A DNA stretch of 64,000 nt from Chrysopilus asiliformis (Eukaryota > Arthropoda > Insecta > Diptera > Rhagionidae), in NCBI GenBank assembly GCA_964034945.1, contig OZ035961.1:16817243-16881242 (forward strand), written 5' to 3'. The notes under the pieces are model-generated. The model had not been told where the DNA came from. It searched no databases and was given only the letters and a program-made list of their open reading frames with translations. The position numbers and the translations under genes are program-made. Shown piece by piece: positions 13,501-24,125 of this stretch (the first letter of the stretch is position 1; each line of letters opens with the position of its first letter).

Positions 13501-15626
13501 AATCGACGGACACTAAATTACCAAACCACATGTGAGTCAATTCATGTCCAATTAAACGAATAATACCGATTTTTTCAACTTCCGAGCAATTTTCGCACAA
13601 AAAAGATTCTTCCCTGAAAAAAAAATGTTAATTACCCAAAAAATGTTAAGTAACCTTAATTACTCAAGCAGTATCTTTATCAACTGTGAAGTTAGTGGTT
13701 AATGTGTGTCGTAACGACATAAATTTACTTGGGTATACGGTGAAAATTTTAAGGATTGTCAAAATCTTTTATACCAAAATATCAACTTGCATCTTATTAT
13801 CGACATTTGGTATAAATGTAAATATTTAATAAACGTTTGGTGTAAATTTGATAAAAGTTTTTGGTATTGTTTTGACATTTTACACCAAATATTGATGAAA
13901 ACATTTATTCATACACACAGAAAAAAGGTTTTAGTAAATTCACCAACAATTTTCGTTCATTTTCAGCCAACGACGAAAAAAAATCGTTGTTCTTCCGACA
14001 AAAGTACAGTTAGAAAAATAAGAAAGCAGACCTAAGTTAACTTTTTGGCAAATTAACTCGGGCCTGTTACAGGTATCCATGGCATGACATTACATCCTCG
14101 AAATGCAGCTCGTTTCCAACTACTTTACTTGCTGTAGGTTTAATTTTTTAGTTTTCACATTTTTACTTTTCCTAACGCTGGTGAACGTGCGCCTAGCATA
14201 GGCTAAATTTTCCTGCAAGGAGCCAATTACGCAGTACACAAGTCGACGACTTAAACTCAATTTTTCTGAGTGTAGATAATAACTTGGTCTGGTTAGATAA
14301 ATACATTTTAGCAGCCAACTGTCTACTTTTATCGGAAATTCAACTATTTTTTGTCGTTGGCTGAAAATCAACGAAACTTACGGCCAATTTATTCACTAGG
14401 AGTTAAATCGCCTTAACTCCCTTAACTCACCTTTTACATGGAAAATAACACTAGCTAACTCCCTTAACTCACTAACTCGGCTTAACTCCTAGTGAATAAA
14501 TTAGGGGTTAGAGGTGAATCACTAGGTAAATTCTTAAATGTTTTACAGTGTAGTTCTACTTACTGAAACGTAATCAAGCCCCAATTTTCCATAGCCATTA
14601 CACATAATTTTGAGAGAACTACGAAATCCAATTTCTCCACATTTTCCATTGAATTATATGGTATGCCGGTAAATTCTTCCAAGATATTCAACACTTTTAG
14701 ACTGTAATTAAAAGCAAACTCAGTATATTCGATATCTTCGTTCCGAGCCAAAATTCGAAAATTATTATCCACTGAACGTTCTTCGAAGTCGCATACTAAG
14801 AACCCAACAATATATGTCGACATTAGAGGGGTTTCTTTGAAAACGTCAATGGATCGATTTTGCCTGAAAAATTAAAACGATATCAAATTTTTTTTAAAGA
14901 CTTCTTCATATAAAAATACCCTTCAACAGAAACTGAATAATTCAATCTTGAGTTACTGTACGATTTATAATCATTGTTGCGATTAATTTTTATAATAAAG
15001 GTTGCTTTAAATTTTGGCTCATCAAAACATGGAAAAGTCATACGTGCATACGATGGTGAAAATTGTGTAACGGCCGTCCATCTGCAAAGATATTTCAGCA
15101 ATAAGAATTTTCGGCCAAAATGTTACCTTGATTACGATGTTTCATTGTTTTGATTAATCGTAGAGTATCTATAAAATCCATGACATCCATTTCTTATCGT
15201 CCCATTATAAACAATTGTTAGTGTGTAATTGAAACCAACAATCATTGGCTTAATTAGATGAATTTTCACTTGGTCAGTGATATTTGATTGTGTGTAGTTT
15301 TTTACAATATCATCAGATGGTCGATCGTTTTTGAAAAAATTTAATTGATTTATCGTCAGATATCTCACGTGCACAGCAAATTGATCTATGCTAGATTTGA
15401 GCGTTTGTATTTGAATGTGAACAACACCATCATATCCGAATTGAGTCTTATTTTCCACCTCGTTCTCAAGTAGATACGGTTTAATCATGAGATCATAGTG
15501 TAATGGTATCACGAATTCACTGAGACGATAATTCGCTTGAAGATGTTGCGAAGTATTTCGAAGAACTTGTGGTTGTGCCACGCGAAAATACGTCAGAAAC
15601 ACAAACAAACACCATAAAGTGACCAT
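7505..15626 (-). CDS. APN-2: M1 aminopeptidase N-like, complete
   Basis: Exons: 15136-15626, 14920-15081, 14564-14863, 13424-13613, 10384-10625, 7880-8974, 7505-7823. The sum is 2799 nt, coding 932 residues. The ATG sits directly after an acceptor (tttag), so a 5' non-coding exon is expected upstream. It has a signal peptide, [27 protein letters not shown] with the third zinc ligand Glu 18 residues on (WLKEAFA), and the catalytic Tyr in VTYSKG. Two motif positions are unusual: the Gly of GAMEN is Met, and the usual NEGFA is KEAFA. All metal and catalytic residues are present, so it is probably an active exopeptidase with altered specificity. The C-terminus has only a weak hydrophobic tail. 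Intron 4 (10626-13423) hosts a small plus-strand gene and a Helitron. An AATAAA lies at 7478-7483. Confidence 0.9.
9185..9300. repeat. Imperfect palindrome in APN-2 intron 5
   Basis: A stretch reading ttttggtttctcaagatttc, followed by caatggttttt, is repeated in inverted form about 60 bases later. The surrounding 9000-9600 is low-complexity DNA rich in ggtttt and gattttg words. It is probably a decayed hairpin element. Confidence 0.5.
9612..10071. mobile_element. piggyBac-type MITE (TTAA)
   Basis: The left end is TTAA followed by CCCTTTGTGGAC. The right end is GTCGACAAAGGG followed by TTGA, one base off TTAA. The interior holds several short gtaccacc/ggtggtac palindromes like those in the incomplete element at 63801-64000. 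It lies in intron 5 of APN-2 and has no transposase. Confidence 0.6.
10750..11110 (-). mobile_element. Non-autonomous Helitron
   Basis: Read on the minus strand, it starts TCTATATATATAAA after an A. It ends with the hairpin CCCGGCAACGACGGG, then TATGCAAG and CTAG, before a T. That is the A|TC...CTAG|T insertion pattern with a 3' hairpin that defines Helitrons, and no target duplication is present. The body has a GACT-rich tract and two copies of an accagattcgtgatcagcg phrase. It lies in intron 4 of APN-2 just upstream of the small plus-strand gene. Confidence 0.75.
11917..11951 (+). promoter_or_regulatory. TATA box and initiator of the small cystine-knot gene
   Basis: TATAAATA starts at 11917. 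The arthropod initiator TCAGT is at 11947-11951, and its A (presumed +1) is 32 bases downstream of the first T of the TATA box, the usual spacing. The ATG follows 36 bases after +1. Nothing on the minus strand here is coding, since this is an APN-2 intron. Confidence 0.7.
11985..12265 (+). CDS. Small secreted cystine-knot (knottin-like) peptide gene nested in APN-2
   Basis: There are three exons, all in phase 0: 11985-12044, 12098-12127 and 12191-12265 (TAA). The introns are 53 and 63 nt with GT donors (GTGAGT for the second) and AG acceptors after a pyrimidine run. The first donor could instead be at 12042, one codon earlier. The product is about 54 residues: a very hydrophobic signal peptide of about 20 residues, then a short mature chain with six cysteines spaced C-x5-C-x6-CC-x3-C-x7-C. 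That fits the inhibitor-cystine-knot pattern seen in many arthropod secreted peptides, including antimicrobial, inhibitory and venom-type ones. Sequence alone does not say which role applies. It is transcribed opposite to its host gene from its own core promoter. A poly(A) signal lies at 12324-12329. It is too short and too split to appear as an open frame. Confidence 0.8.
12324..12329 (+). terminator. Poly(A) signal of the small cystine-knot gene
   Basis: AATAAA lies 59 bases past the stop codon of the nested gene, a normal 3' UTR length for such a short message. Confidence 0.6.
13914..14272. mobile_element. TA-flanked MITE, CACTCAGAAAAA family, copy 1
   Basis: The left end CACACAGAAAAA and the right end TTTTTCTGAGTG are inverted, and both are flanked by TA. 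The interior matches the two other copies (17632-17914 and 20637-20939), for example catgacattacatcctcgaa. This copy is longer because of extra sequence near the left end. It lies in intron 3 of APN-2. Confidence 0.7.
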
Positions 15627-16610
15627 CTAAAATTATTCTTAATTTTATTCGTTTAGTATTACTTAAATATCTATGATAAACCTTTAATATTTTCTAGGAA
15701 CATTCAGTAAAATTAAATGCTTTAAAACACAACTTAAAATTAATTAAATATTATTATTCCTCTATTATGCGACAATTTGAAATCTACACATCGTCTTTAA
15801 CGGTTGCTTAAAACTGATATCTAATTTGACCGATACCTTCAAGAGATTTTTTTCAAATGCAAAAATAGTGTTGATCCGTGGGTCATTTGCTTTCTACAAA
15901 AGAAAATGAAACAAATTATTAATTACGTTATATTGGAGGGCTGTGCTTCAAATTCAAGGTCAACATAAAAGCATTGAATTTAAATTAATTTGACCTTTAC
16001 ATAGAACTTTCTTTATGGAAATAAATTTTGCATATTACAAACGAAAACCAACGAAATTGAACGTGGGCTAAAATATGACAATAGATTTTCTTTATTCGAG
16101 TTGATGATAAAAGTACTAACTGGCAATTGTTGGATATTATGGCTAAATTAATGTTTTGAAGCAACATGATTTAGTAATTTGTGCTACACATCCGAAAATC
16201 AAAGAGCTTATTAAATAAATTGAAGAATTGCGCTTGTGTTTTGAAATTTGTACTAATTTTATAGAATATGACAAGTGAGAGAGCGCGTGTTTAACAAAAT
16301 GTAATGATTTTACCTTTAAGACGTTTTATTATGTCTTGTTGAGATTTACTACACACTCGTTACGTTTCGGGTTGTTTTTAACCCGAGACGAAACATGCAT
16401 TGTATCTCGAGAACGACTGAACCAATTTTAATGCGGAGTTTTTTTTAAATAATATTGTAGTGTATTTCTGGTTTCTCTCCACTCACCCCTTTTTGTCCCA
16501 GGATGATTCATTTACGAACATTCCCCAATTGATGTAACATTTGGCGACGTCATGCATTAACGGATGTTCCGAATTGGATAAAAATTGGTACATGAATACT
16601 TGTCTGGGTT

Positions 16611-16746
16611 ATGTGAAAAAAACCCCGCTACCTTTTTACCCCCTCTCCATCTATCTCCGAAACCGCTGCAGGAATCTATGTGAAAAAAAAACCCGCCACC
16701 TTTTTACCCCCTCTCCAGCTATCTCCGAAACCGCTGCAGGAATCTT
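16611..16746. repeat. 68-bp tandem duplication
   Basis: Two near-identical units follow one another, each with cctttttaccccctctcc and gaaaccgctgcaggaatct. It is part of a decayed repeat in the intergenic DNA. An open frame crosses it but is a by-product of the duplication. Confidence 0.7.
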
Positions 16747-17039
16747 GACCGGGTTTTCGGCATTCAAAAAGTGTGGCAGAATTTAACAAATCACAAAAAA
16801 AAAACTGAATTCGGATTTTAAAAAATCATGTTTTCATATAAGCTAATATTTTATTTGTCGGGTTTTCGTGTAAATTGCGCAGGGACATAGATTTTGCATA
16901 AGAAAGTCATGTGCTGTTCACATCAGATATTTTTTTGTGCAAATTCAATTATTTTGATTAGAGTGTTATAAAATGTAGGTTAAAATTTTTGTTTCAATAG
17001 GTACAAAGCTACAAAAAAAAAATTTTTCCTTCCGATATA

Positions 17040-17287
17040 TGAGGCGTTAAAAGCTAGAGTGGACCAACCCACATAATCGAGTTTTTGAAGCTTTTTCACT
17101 TTTGTACTATTATTTACTGTAAATGTTTGGAAAAAAAAATTTCTGTGGACTTTATTACTCAATGTTGAAATGTTCTTGTGTGCATCCAAACATTTTTATC
17201 TAGAAACTCACTCGCAATAGTGATTCAAACACAAAAAAATTACTATTTCGACATGTGGGTTGGTCCACTCTAGCTTTTAACGCCTCA
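17040..17287. mobile_element. TA-flanked MITE, TGAGGCGTTAAAAGC family, copy 1
   Basis: The terminal inverted repeat begins TGAGGCGTTAAAAGC and continues inward (tagagtggaccaacccaca), and the far end is its inverse. It is flanked by TA. A second copy in opposite orientation is at 48685-48932. At 248 bp it has no coding capacity. Confidence 0.75.
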
Positions 17288-17631
17288 TATGCCTTTTACC
17301 GAAATCAAAAAATCTGCCCCACACTGTAAACCAGACGTCCGTTTCCCAGTAAGTTATACTGAGATTTTACTGGGAAAAATGGTAAATATTCTTTTAACTT
17401 ACTGAAACATAGTAAATTTCAATAAAACACAATAAATTTAACTAAAAATGCAGTAACTGCTGGGGAATTGATGGGTTTTAAAAAAAATATTTCTAAACCC
17501 CTTGAAATGCTTTTTGAGTCCTCATTTGAGCCGTTTTTAACATATTACTGTAATCCGTGTAAATTTTACTAAAAATTAATGTTACTCTAATTCGTTCCGG
17601 TTTTCCCAGTATGAGAATTTTACTGGGGGTA

Positions 17632-17914
17632 CACTCAGAAAAATGTCCAGGTCAACTTTTTGTCAGGTTAACTCTGACCCCTAGCTGGCTTACAGAGGTT
17701 TCCATTACATGACATTACATCCTCAAAATGCCTATCTAAGGTCAACTAGTGCAGCTCCCAATGCCCTACTTCACCTGCTGGTGGCTTAATTTCAGAATTT
17801 CTCCGACCACAGTTCAACACAGTTTTACTTTCCCTCATGCAGGCGAACGCGCGCCTGCCCGAGGCCAATTACGCCGTATGTAGGTCGTCGAGTTAGCCTC
17901 CATTTTTCTGAGTG
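17632..17914. mobile_element. TA-flanked MITE, CACTCAGAAAAA family, copy 2
   Basis: The ends CACTCAGAAAAATG and TTTTTCTGAGTG lie between TA dinucleotides. The body is nearly identical to 20637-20939, which points to recent movement of this family. Confidence 0.8.
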
Positions 17915-17968
17915 TACAATCCAATATTTGCGAGAACAATCTAAAATTTAATTTACTTGGCGGTAATA

Positions 17969-18100
17969 CAGTAGAATCCCGGTAATTCGTACCCCAATAA
18001 TTCGTATATCCCGCTAATTCGTATAAATCTGCTGCTCCCTTGAAAAACCCCGCTAATTCGAATATCCCGATACTTCGTATTTTTATGTCGGTCCCTTGAA
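17969..18100. mobile_element. pogo/Tigger-type element fragment
   Basis: It starts at a TA with CAGTAGAATCCCGGTAATTCG, the style of end found on pogo/Tigger elements. Several further aattcgta words follow. The matching right end is not clear. A complete 100-bp relative is at 42255-42354. Confidence 0.55.
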
Positions 18101-18346
18101 ATACGTAGTAAATATTATTACACTTCATCCTAATAAAATATGGTTTAGAGTGCAGGTGAAAGAAAGATATCGAATTGGATGACAACGGCAAAAGACCGGG
18201 TCGTCTAGAAATCTTTCTTAATAACAAGCACCGATGATGATACTCGTACGATGAAACCATGTGAAAACACAAACACATTGGCTTCTATAAACCCTTAAAA
18301 AGATGTTTGTTTAAAAAAAAAGTTTAACTGTCAATATTTTATTAAT

Positions 18347-21300
18347 TTATTTCGAGTTCTTTGCAAATTTTTTAATAAACGATATAATTTCTGATCCATA
18401 TTTTCCTTTCCACTGCAAAGCCCCTTTCACCTTCAATAGAACGGAATTAATTTCATTTTCAGACTCTTCTAAATAACTTCGATATTCCTCTAAAAATCGC
18501 TGGTATGTTCTGAACTGAGTTTCTGTTGTCACTAAATCTCCCATCACTGTCATTGTGTATTTTGTGTCTCTAGAGCTGAAAAGTTTCAAATAAAAATATC
18601 AGTTTTAAAATTCAAATATTTAGAAAAGGTTAAAAAATGCAAAGAATTGGGAATTTAAAAAACATGTCTGTAAAATTTTTTTTTATGGTAAAGAAGATTT
18701 TTCTATGTTTCAAAAAGGAACGTATCGGTCAAAAACGCCATTCCCAGAATCTCTGAATTCGATCATCTTACCTTCTATTAGCAATAATTGATTTGAAATT
18801 CGACATCATGAACTCCAAAGCAACATCATACAAAATTCGATCTTCAACCAAAATGTGATCAAAGAAATAAGCTTTCGTTTTTGTTAGTTCCAGTCCAAAA
18901 TTGAGGACTTTCAAAAGTTTCTCCTTATCTGGAACGTGAACTAATCCTATTAGGGCGAATGGATAACTTCCCTCCGGTAGGGATTTGATTTTATCCAAAA
19001 TTGCATCGAAATACTTGTCCGGTTCATGAGTTACAGCAGTAACAACTTCAACAAAATGATCGTTAGTGTCATCGGACAAAGCTTCATCAACGTCATTAAG
19101 CGCTTTCCTTACACATTTTTCGATTCCATAGTAACACGCGTGTTTCTTTATAAAATTTTTCCAACGATCCTGTTCTTCAGTCGCAGGGTTCAATTTTTCA
19201 TACAATTCAGATAAAATTACTTTCATATACGTGGAAAATAGCGCAAAATCACTTCGATCTAAATTCCTGCCAATCGTTGAAAACTCGAGTAGAACATTTT
19301 CCCAAATCAATGGATCTGTTTCCTTTCTAACAAACTCCAGTATTCGTAGGGCATCACTGTAATTAAGATATCCTTCGGCAGAATATTTAAACAAATCAAC
19401 AGCGATTTGGACACGATTTATTATGTGAATTCCACTGAAGTTTGGAGCCTTTAGAGCGTCTTCGATTCGCTTCCAAGTGTTCAGATCGTAGTTAACCCGA
19501 TAGAATCCGGTTTGCTGTACATTCGCGATAATCCAATTGACTTTCTGTCCCAAGGAAACTTTTAGTTTTTCATCCGTCTTTTGTAAAAAGAGGTCAGGCG
19601 TAGTATTTCTAAAGTTATTTTCAACGTTTGTTGTGAATGCTATTGGAATTGTCCACTTTAGGTCCGATTTTTTACTTCCAGGATGTTTCTGGAAATACCG
19701 GTCTTGGCTAACGTAAAATTCGGTTCCACTTTCATCCAATTCGACAGTAATTAGAGGAAGTCCTGGTTGTTCGGTCCAGTCGGAAAACACGGTCGCAAAG
19801 TTGACTTTCGAATGTGGCCATTCTTCATTAAGCGAATGCATCAGATTTTCAGGTGTTACTGATTTAAAAGAACTGAGTAAAAAAATTAAAAAATTTGTGA
19901 AACAAAATTCAAGTTTGAAAAAAAATGCTTACAATTTTTTCAAATATTTTCGGATTGCTCTTTTGAAATTCTCTTCGCCCAACATATGTTCAAACATTCG
20001 AATTACAGCAGATCCTTTATCGTAAGATGATGATCTCTTCCGAGTTTCTTCGGGCGATTGTACCATTGTATTTGTTAAAGGTACGTCACTTTGAAAAAAC
20101 TCCTTGTTGGAAAGTAAATTTAGTTTTTCTATCGTAAACTTTTCAATACTTCTCCACTCAGGTTTTAACTGAAAAAAAGAAAAAAAAAATGCGAGTAGGG
20201 TTTGGTTTTTAAGTAATAATATTTTTTTAATATTTCAAGTAATGTTTGTTTTGATTGACTGATTGATTGACTGATTGATTGACTGATTGATTGACTGATT
20301 GATTGACTGATTGATTGACTGATTGATTGACTGATTGATTGACTGATTGATTGACTGATTGATTGACTGATTGATTGACTGATTGATTGACTGATTGATT
20401 GACTGATTGATTGACTGATTGATTGACTGATTGATTGACTGATTGATTGACTGATTGATTGACTGATTGATTGACTAACTAACTTGTCAAGGGCCAGGCA
20501 AAAATTTGAAATTTTCACATTATGTTACATTTACCACCTAAGAAGGCAAACAGGAGATGGATAGAGGGTTGGTGTTTTAAACATTGATTTTTGCCATGAA
20601 GCCTGTCCTTTAGAAAACTTTAACTTAAAAAAACTACACTCAGAAAAATGTCAGGTCAACTTTTTGTCAGGTTAATTCTGACCTCTAGCTGGCTGACAGA
20701 GGTTTCCATTACATGACATTACATCCTCGAAATGCCTATCTAAGGTCAACTCGTGCAGCTCCCTATGCCCTACTTCACCTGCTCGTGGCTTAATTTCAGA
20801 ATTTCTCCGGCCAAATGTCAACACAAATTTTACTTTCCCTCATGCAGGCGAACGCGCGCCTCGCATAGGCTAAATTTTCCTGCCCGAGGCCAATTACGCC
20901 GTATGTAGGTCGTCGAGTTAGCCTCAATTTTTCTGAGTGTAACTCGGTGGTTTTTGAAGTCGGTGATCACGAATGTAAACATAACGCAAATATTATTTTC
21001 CCCGGAATGGAAGTCGTTATGCGAAAAACTTTTTTTTTTCTGAAGGTTTTGTTATTTCTGGGTTTTTTGTGTGCAAAAAAGTTATGCAAAAAACTTGAAC
21101 CTGGCTACGACGGGTATGCAAGCTAGTAATCGATATTTTCTTTCGTACTTCTATTCTCTATCGTCCGCCAATCGTTTCATAAGTCAACATTTTTTAAAAA
21201 AAGGCGATCGCGAGGGAAAAAACTTGGGAACCACAGTCCTAGAAAATAAGCACCGTACAGATTTAAAAAACTTCAAAATTGTACCTTGTTAATGATATAT

Positions 21301-22680
21301 TTTTGCATATAGTTTGCAAATCCTTCATTCAACCAAGTGTAACTCCACCACTCACAGGTAACCAAATTAGCAAACCACATGTGCGATAATTCAGTAGCAA
21401 TTGTTGATACGATCAAACCTTTGAACCATCCCGAGCAAATGTCACATAAAATTGAAGGACCACTAAAATTTTTATAAAAGAAAGTCAGTTATGAGGGATT
21501 TTTTTTTTAAGCCAAATTCGATTACCTGAATAAAATCAGACCCCAATTCTGCATTGACTGCATATATTCCGATGGTATGACTCCGAATTGCATTTTCTCA
21601 ATGCCGGAAATTGAACTGTACGGAATATCGGTGTATTCCTCTAACGCTTTGAGTAATTCCAAACTATTTTCGAAGGCAACATCCGTTTGATTCAATCTTC
21701 TAGGAGCCACCAAAATTGTAAAGTTACTCTCGATTAATCTTTCTTCAAAAGCAGCTACTAGAAATGCCAGGGTGAATGTCGACATAATTGGAGTTTTCTT
21801 AAATACGTCAATTGTTCGATCTTCACTGGAATTTTAAATAAATTTACGAATATGAATTTTATTATAGTAATACAAAAAATTTACTCTTCCAATGGTATCG
21901 AGAAATTAATGTTGGTGTTGCTGTACGATTTGAAACTATTGTGCCGATTAATTTTTAATGTGAAGGTGGCTTTAAATTGAGGTTCATCAAAGCATGGAAA
22001 CATAAATCTTGCATATGTTGGTTCCAGATTCGTAGCTGCCAGCCATCTGGAAATTACAATATAATTAATTTGAAACGCAATAATATGCAAAAATTTTAAT
22101 CTTCTTATACCTTTGCTCACCAGATTTTGTAACGTAGCTACTTCGGAATATACCATACGTTCCACTATTAATAATTCCAGTATAAGCAATTGACAAAATA
22201 TAGTCAACATTACGGATAATGGGATTTTTCAATTTAATCGTTAATTTCTCAGTTTGTTCATCGATTGGCAATATAAAAACCTGTAGTTTTTCATGATTAT
22301 TTTCATCTGCAGATTTCAATTCACATGTGATTCTACTTAAATTTCTAACATTCAAAACAATTTCCTTCACATTTAATTTCTTAGTTTTAAACGAAATGTC
22401 TGTTCTGCCATCAAATGTAAATTGCCTTTTATCTTTTGATTCAACTTCACTTAAATATGGCGTAATTTCAATCTCATAATGGGATGGTGTGATATTATCA
22501 TTTAGACGATAGTCAATTTCTTCTTCACTTGAACTACTTGAACTCCCGTCATTCGCTTCTGTCACAACAACAGCAAATAATAAAATATGCAAAAATTTTA
22601 CCTAAAAATTAAGCAGATTTCAACTAATGATTGTGGATTTTAAAAATATTTTTGAAAATTCTCACCAATTTTGAGTGCAT
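18347..22680 (-). CDS. APN-3: M1 aminopeptidase-like pseudo-enzyme, complete frame
   Basis: Exons: 22666-22680 (start), 22111-22601, 21885-22046, 21526-21825, 21285-21462, 19933-20168, 18772-19872, 18347-18575. The sum is 2712 nt, coding 903 residues. It has a signal peptide, a Ser/Glu-rich N-terminus and PCFDEPQFK. The catalytic motifs are broken: GAMENWG is QSMQNWG, with the Glu that grips the substrate amino group now Gln, and HEXXH is TELSH, so the first zinc-binding His is Thr. The next residues read MWFAN instead of MWFGN. The second His, the downstream Glu (LNEGFA) and the Tyr (SSYDKG) remain. There is no stop or frameshift and the splice sites are standard, so the copy is probably expressed as a non-catalytic protein, for example a binding decoy. 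No GPI-type tail is seen. AATAAA lies at 18338-18343. Confidence 0.9.
20251..20477. repeat. 12-bp minisatellite (TGATTGACTGAT)n
   Basis: There are about 19 nearly perfect 12-bp units. Because 12 is divisible by three, the minus strand gives an open frame of repeated Gln-Ser-Ile-Ser, which is not a gene. The unit is an expanded form of the GATTGACTGACT tract inside the Helitron family. Confidence 0.9.
20637..20939. mobile_element. TA-flanked MITE, CACTCAGAAAAA family, copy 3
   Basis: It has ends and body as in 17632-17914 and is flanked by TA. It interrupts the Helitron copy and so arrived after it. Confidence 0.8.
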
Positions 22681-22790
22681 TTTAAATATGTATTTACACA
22701 GCAAAAAAATTCACGCAATGTCGTTAAATTTTTAACATTTTTCACAAGAGTTTCCTTAGCTCAACAGTCCGAATGTGATACTTTCGTTTA

Positions 22791-22795
22791 ACTGA
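22791..22795 (-). promoter_or_regulatory. Candidate initiator of APN-3
   Basis: TCAGT on the minus strand lies about 110 bases upstream of the APN-3 start codon, in the context aatcagttaaacg. No TATA box is visible 30 bases further up. It is a single five-base match and therefore weak. Confidence 0.3.
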
Positions 22796-23249
22796 TTGTG
22801 AGCTCAGTGAGGAACATTTTGTCAGCTTTTACTTTCAGTGGCAATCGTATTTTAACAAGCTGAATTGATTCACAAATACAAAATGAACGATGGCCAAATT
22901 TTCTGATTATTTCGATTGAAATGAAAATTTGTGGGCATCCGTTATTTTATTAATAGGTACGTAATAATAATATAATTCAAGTACCTATACGCATTTGCTT
23001 CAAAAAAAACTTCTTTAAGCGCAAACGCATGACCATGGATATTTTACTACTAGTAATTTTTCGATGAAAAATTAAGTCACAAAGAAAAAAAAACATGCCG
23101 AATTTATTCTTAGGTTAACCATTTTGTTATTGCAGTAAGGCCAAGGTATTAAAATACTAAAACGCTTCTTAATCAAATTTATGATTATTTTACTACATTG
23201 TCGTCGGGCAAAATAATTAAATCCACAAGTGTGTTTAAAATGATTAGTA

Positions 23250-24082
23250 GTCGGTCCGTTTCTCTGTCCGTCTGCCTGTCTGTCAGTTGGTCCGTCTGTC
23301 TATCCGTCTGCCTATCCGTCTGCCTGGCCATCTTTATGTACTGTCTGTCTGTCTGTCAGTTTGTCCGTCTGTCTGCCCGCTTGTCTGTATGTTTGTCTGT
23401 CTGTCTGTCTGTCTGTCGGTCTATCTGTCGGTCTGTCTGTCAGTCTGTCTGTCTGTCGGTCTGTCTATCGGTCTGTCTGTCAGTCTGTCTGTCGGTCTGT
23501 CTGTCTGTCTGTCTGTCGGTCTGTCTGTCGGTCTGTCTGTTGGTCCGTCTCTCGGTCTGTCTCTCGGTCTGTCTCTCGGTCTGTCTGTCGGTTTGTCTGT
23601 AGGTCTGTCTGTCGGTCTGTCTGTCGGTCTGTCTGTCGGTCTGTCTGTCGGTCTGTCTGTCGGTCTGTCTGTCTGTCTGTCGGTCTGTCTGTCGGTCTGT
23701 CGGTCTGTCGGTCTGTCGGTCTGTCTGTCGGTCTGTCTGTCGGTCTGTCTGTCTGTCGGTCTGTCTGTCTGTATGTATGTCGGTCTGTCTATCCGTATGT
23801 CTGTCTGTCGGTCTGTCTGTCGGTCTGTCTATCCGTATGTCTGTCTGTCGGTCTGTCTGTCGGTCTGTCTGTCGGTCTGTCTGTCGGTCTGTCTGATGGT
23901 CTGTCTGTCGGTCTGTCTGTCGGTCTGTCTGTCGGTCTGTCTGTCGGTCTGTCTGTCGGTCTGTCTGTCGGTCTGTCGGTCTGTCGGTCTGTCTGTCGGT
24001 CTGTCTGTCGGTCTGTCTGTCGGTCTGTCTGTCGGTCTGTCTGTCGGTCTGTCGGTCTGTCGGTCTGTCTGTCTGTCTGTCG

Positions 24083-24125
<43 letters not shown>

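Larger units (their letters stand above)
15627..18346. other. Intergenic region between APN-2 and APN-3
   Basis: It contains the upstream region of APN-2, with a likely 5' non-coding exon I could not place firmly, and a 68-bp tandem duplication (16611-16746). Three small transposon copies follow: 17040-17287, 17632-17914 and a fragment from 17969. No gene is visible. An open frame at 17835-18278 only crosses the last two elements. Confidence 0.6.
20230..21126 (+). mobile_element. Helitron copy with expanded tract and nested MITE
   Basis: The 3' end CTGGCTACGACGGG, TATGCAAG and CTAG before T (21126) matches the Helitron at 10750-11110 but on the plus strand. Internal phrases (ggttggtgtttt, a gtcggtgatcacgaat phrase) match that family. 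The GACT tract has grown into the 12-bp array at 20251-20477, and a MITE sits inside at 20637-20939. The 5' end is eroded, so the left boundary is approximate. It is in intron 5 of APN-3. Confidence 0.55.

Noticed and set aside
20251..20477. Regular repeats suggesting a CRISPR array
   Set aside because: Units are contiguous with no unique spacers, and the genome is eukaryotic.
20165..20518. 117-codon frame of repeated Gln-Ser-Ile-Ser
   Set aside because: It is the minus-strand reading of a 12-bp minisatellite inside an intron.
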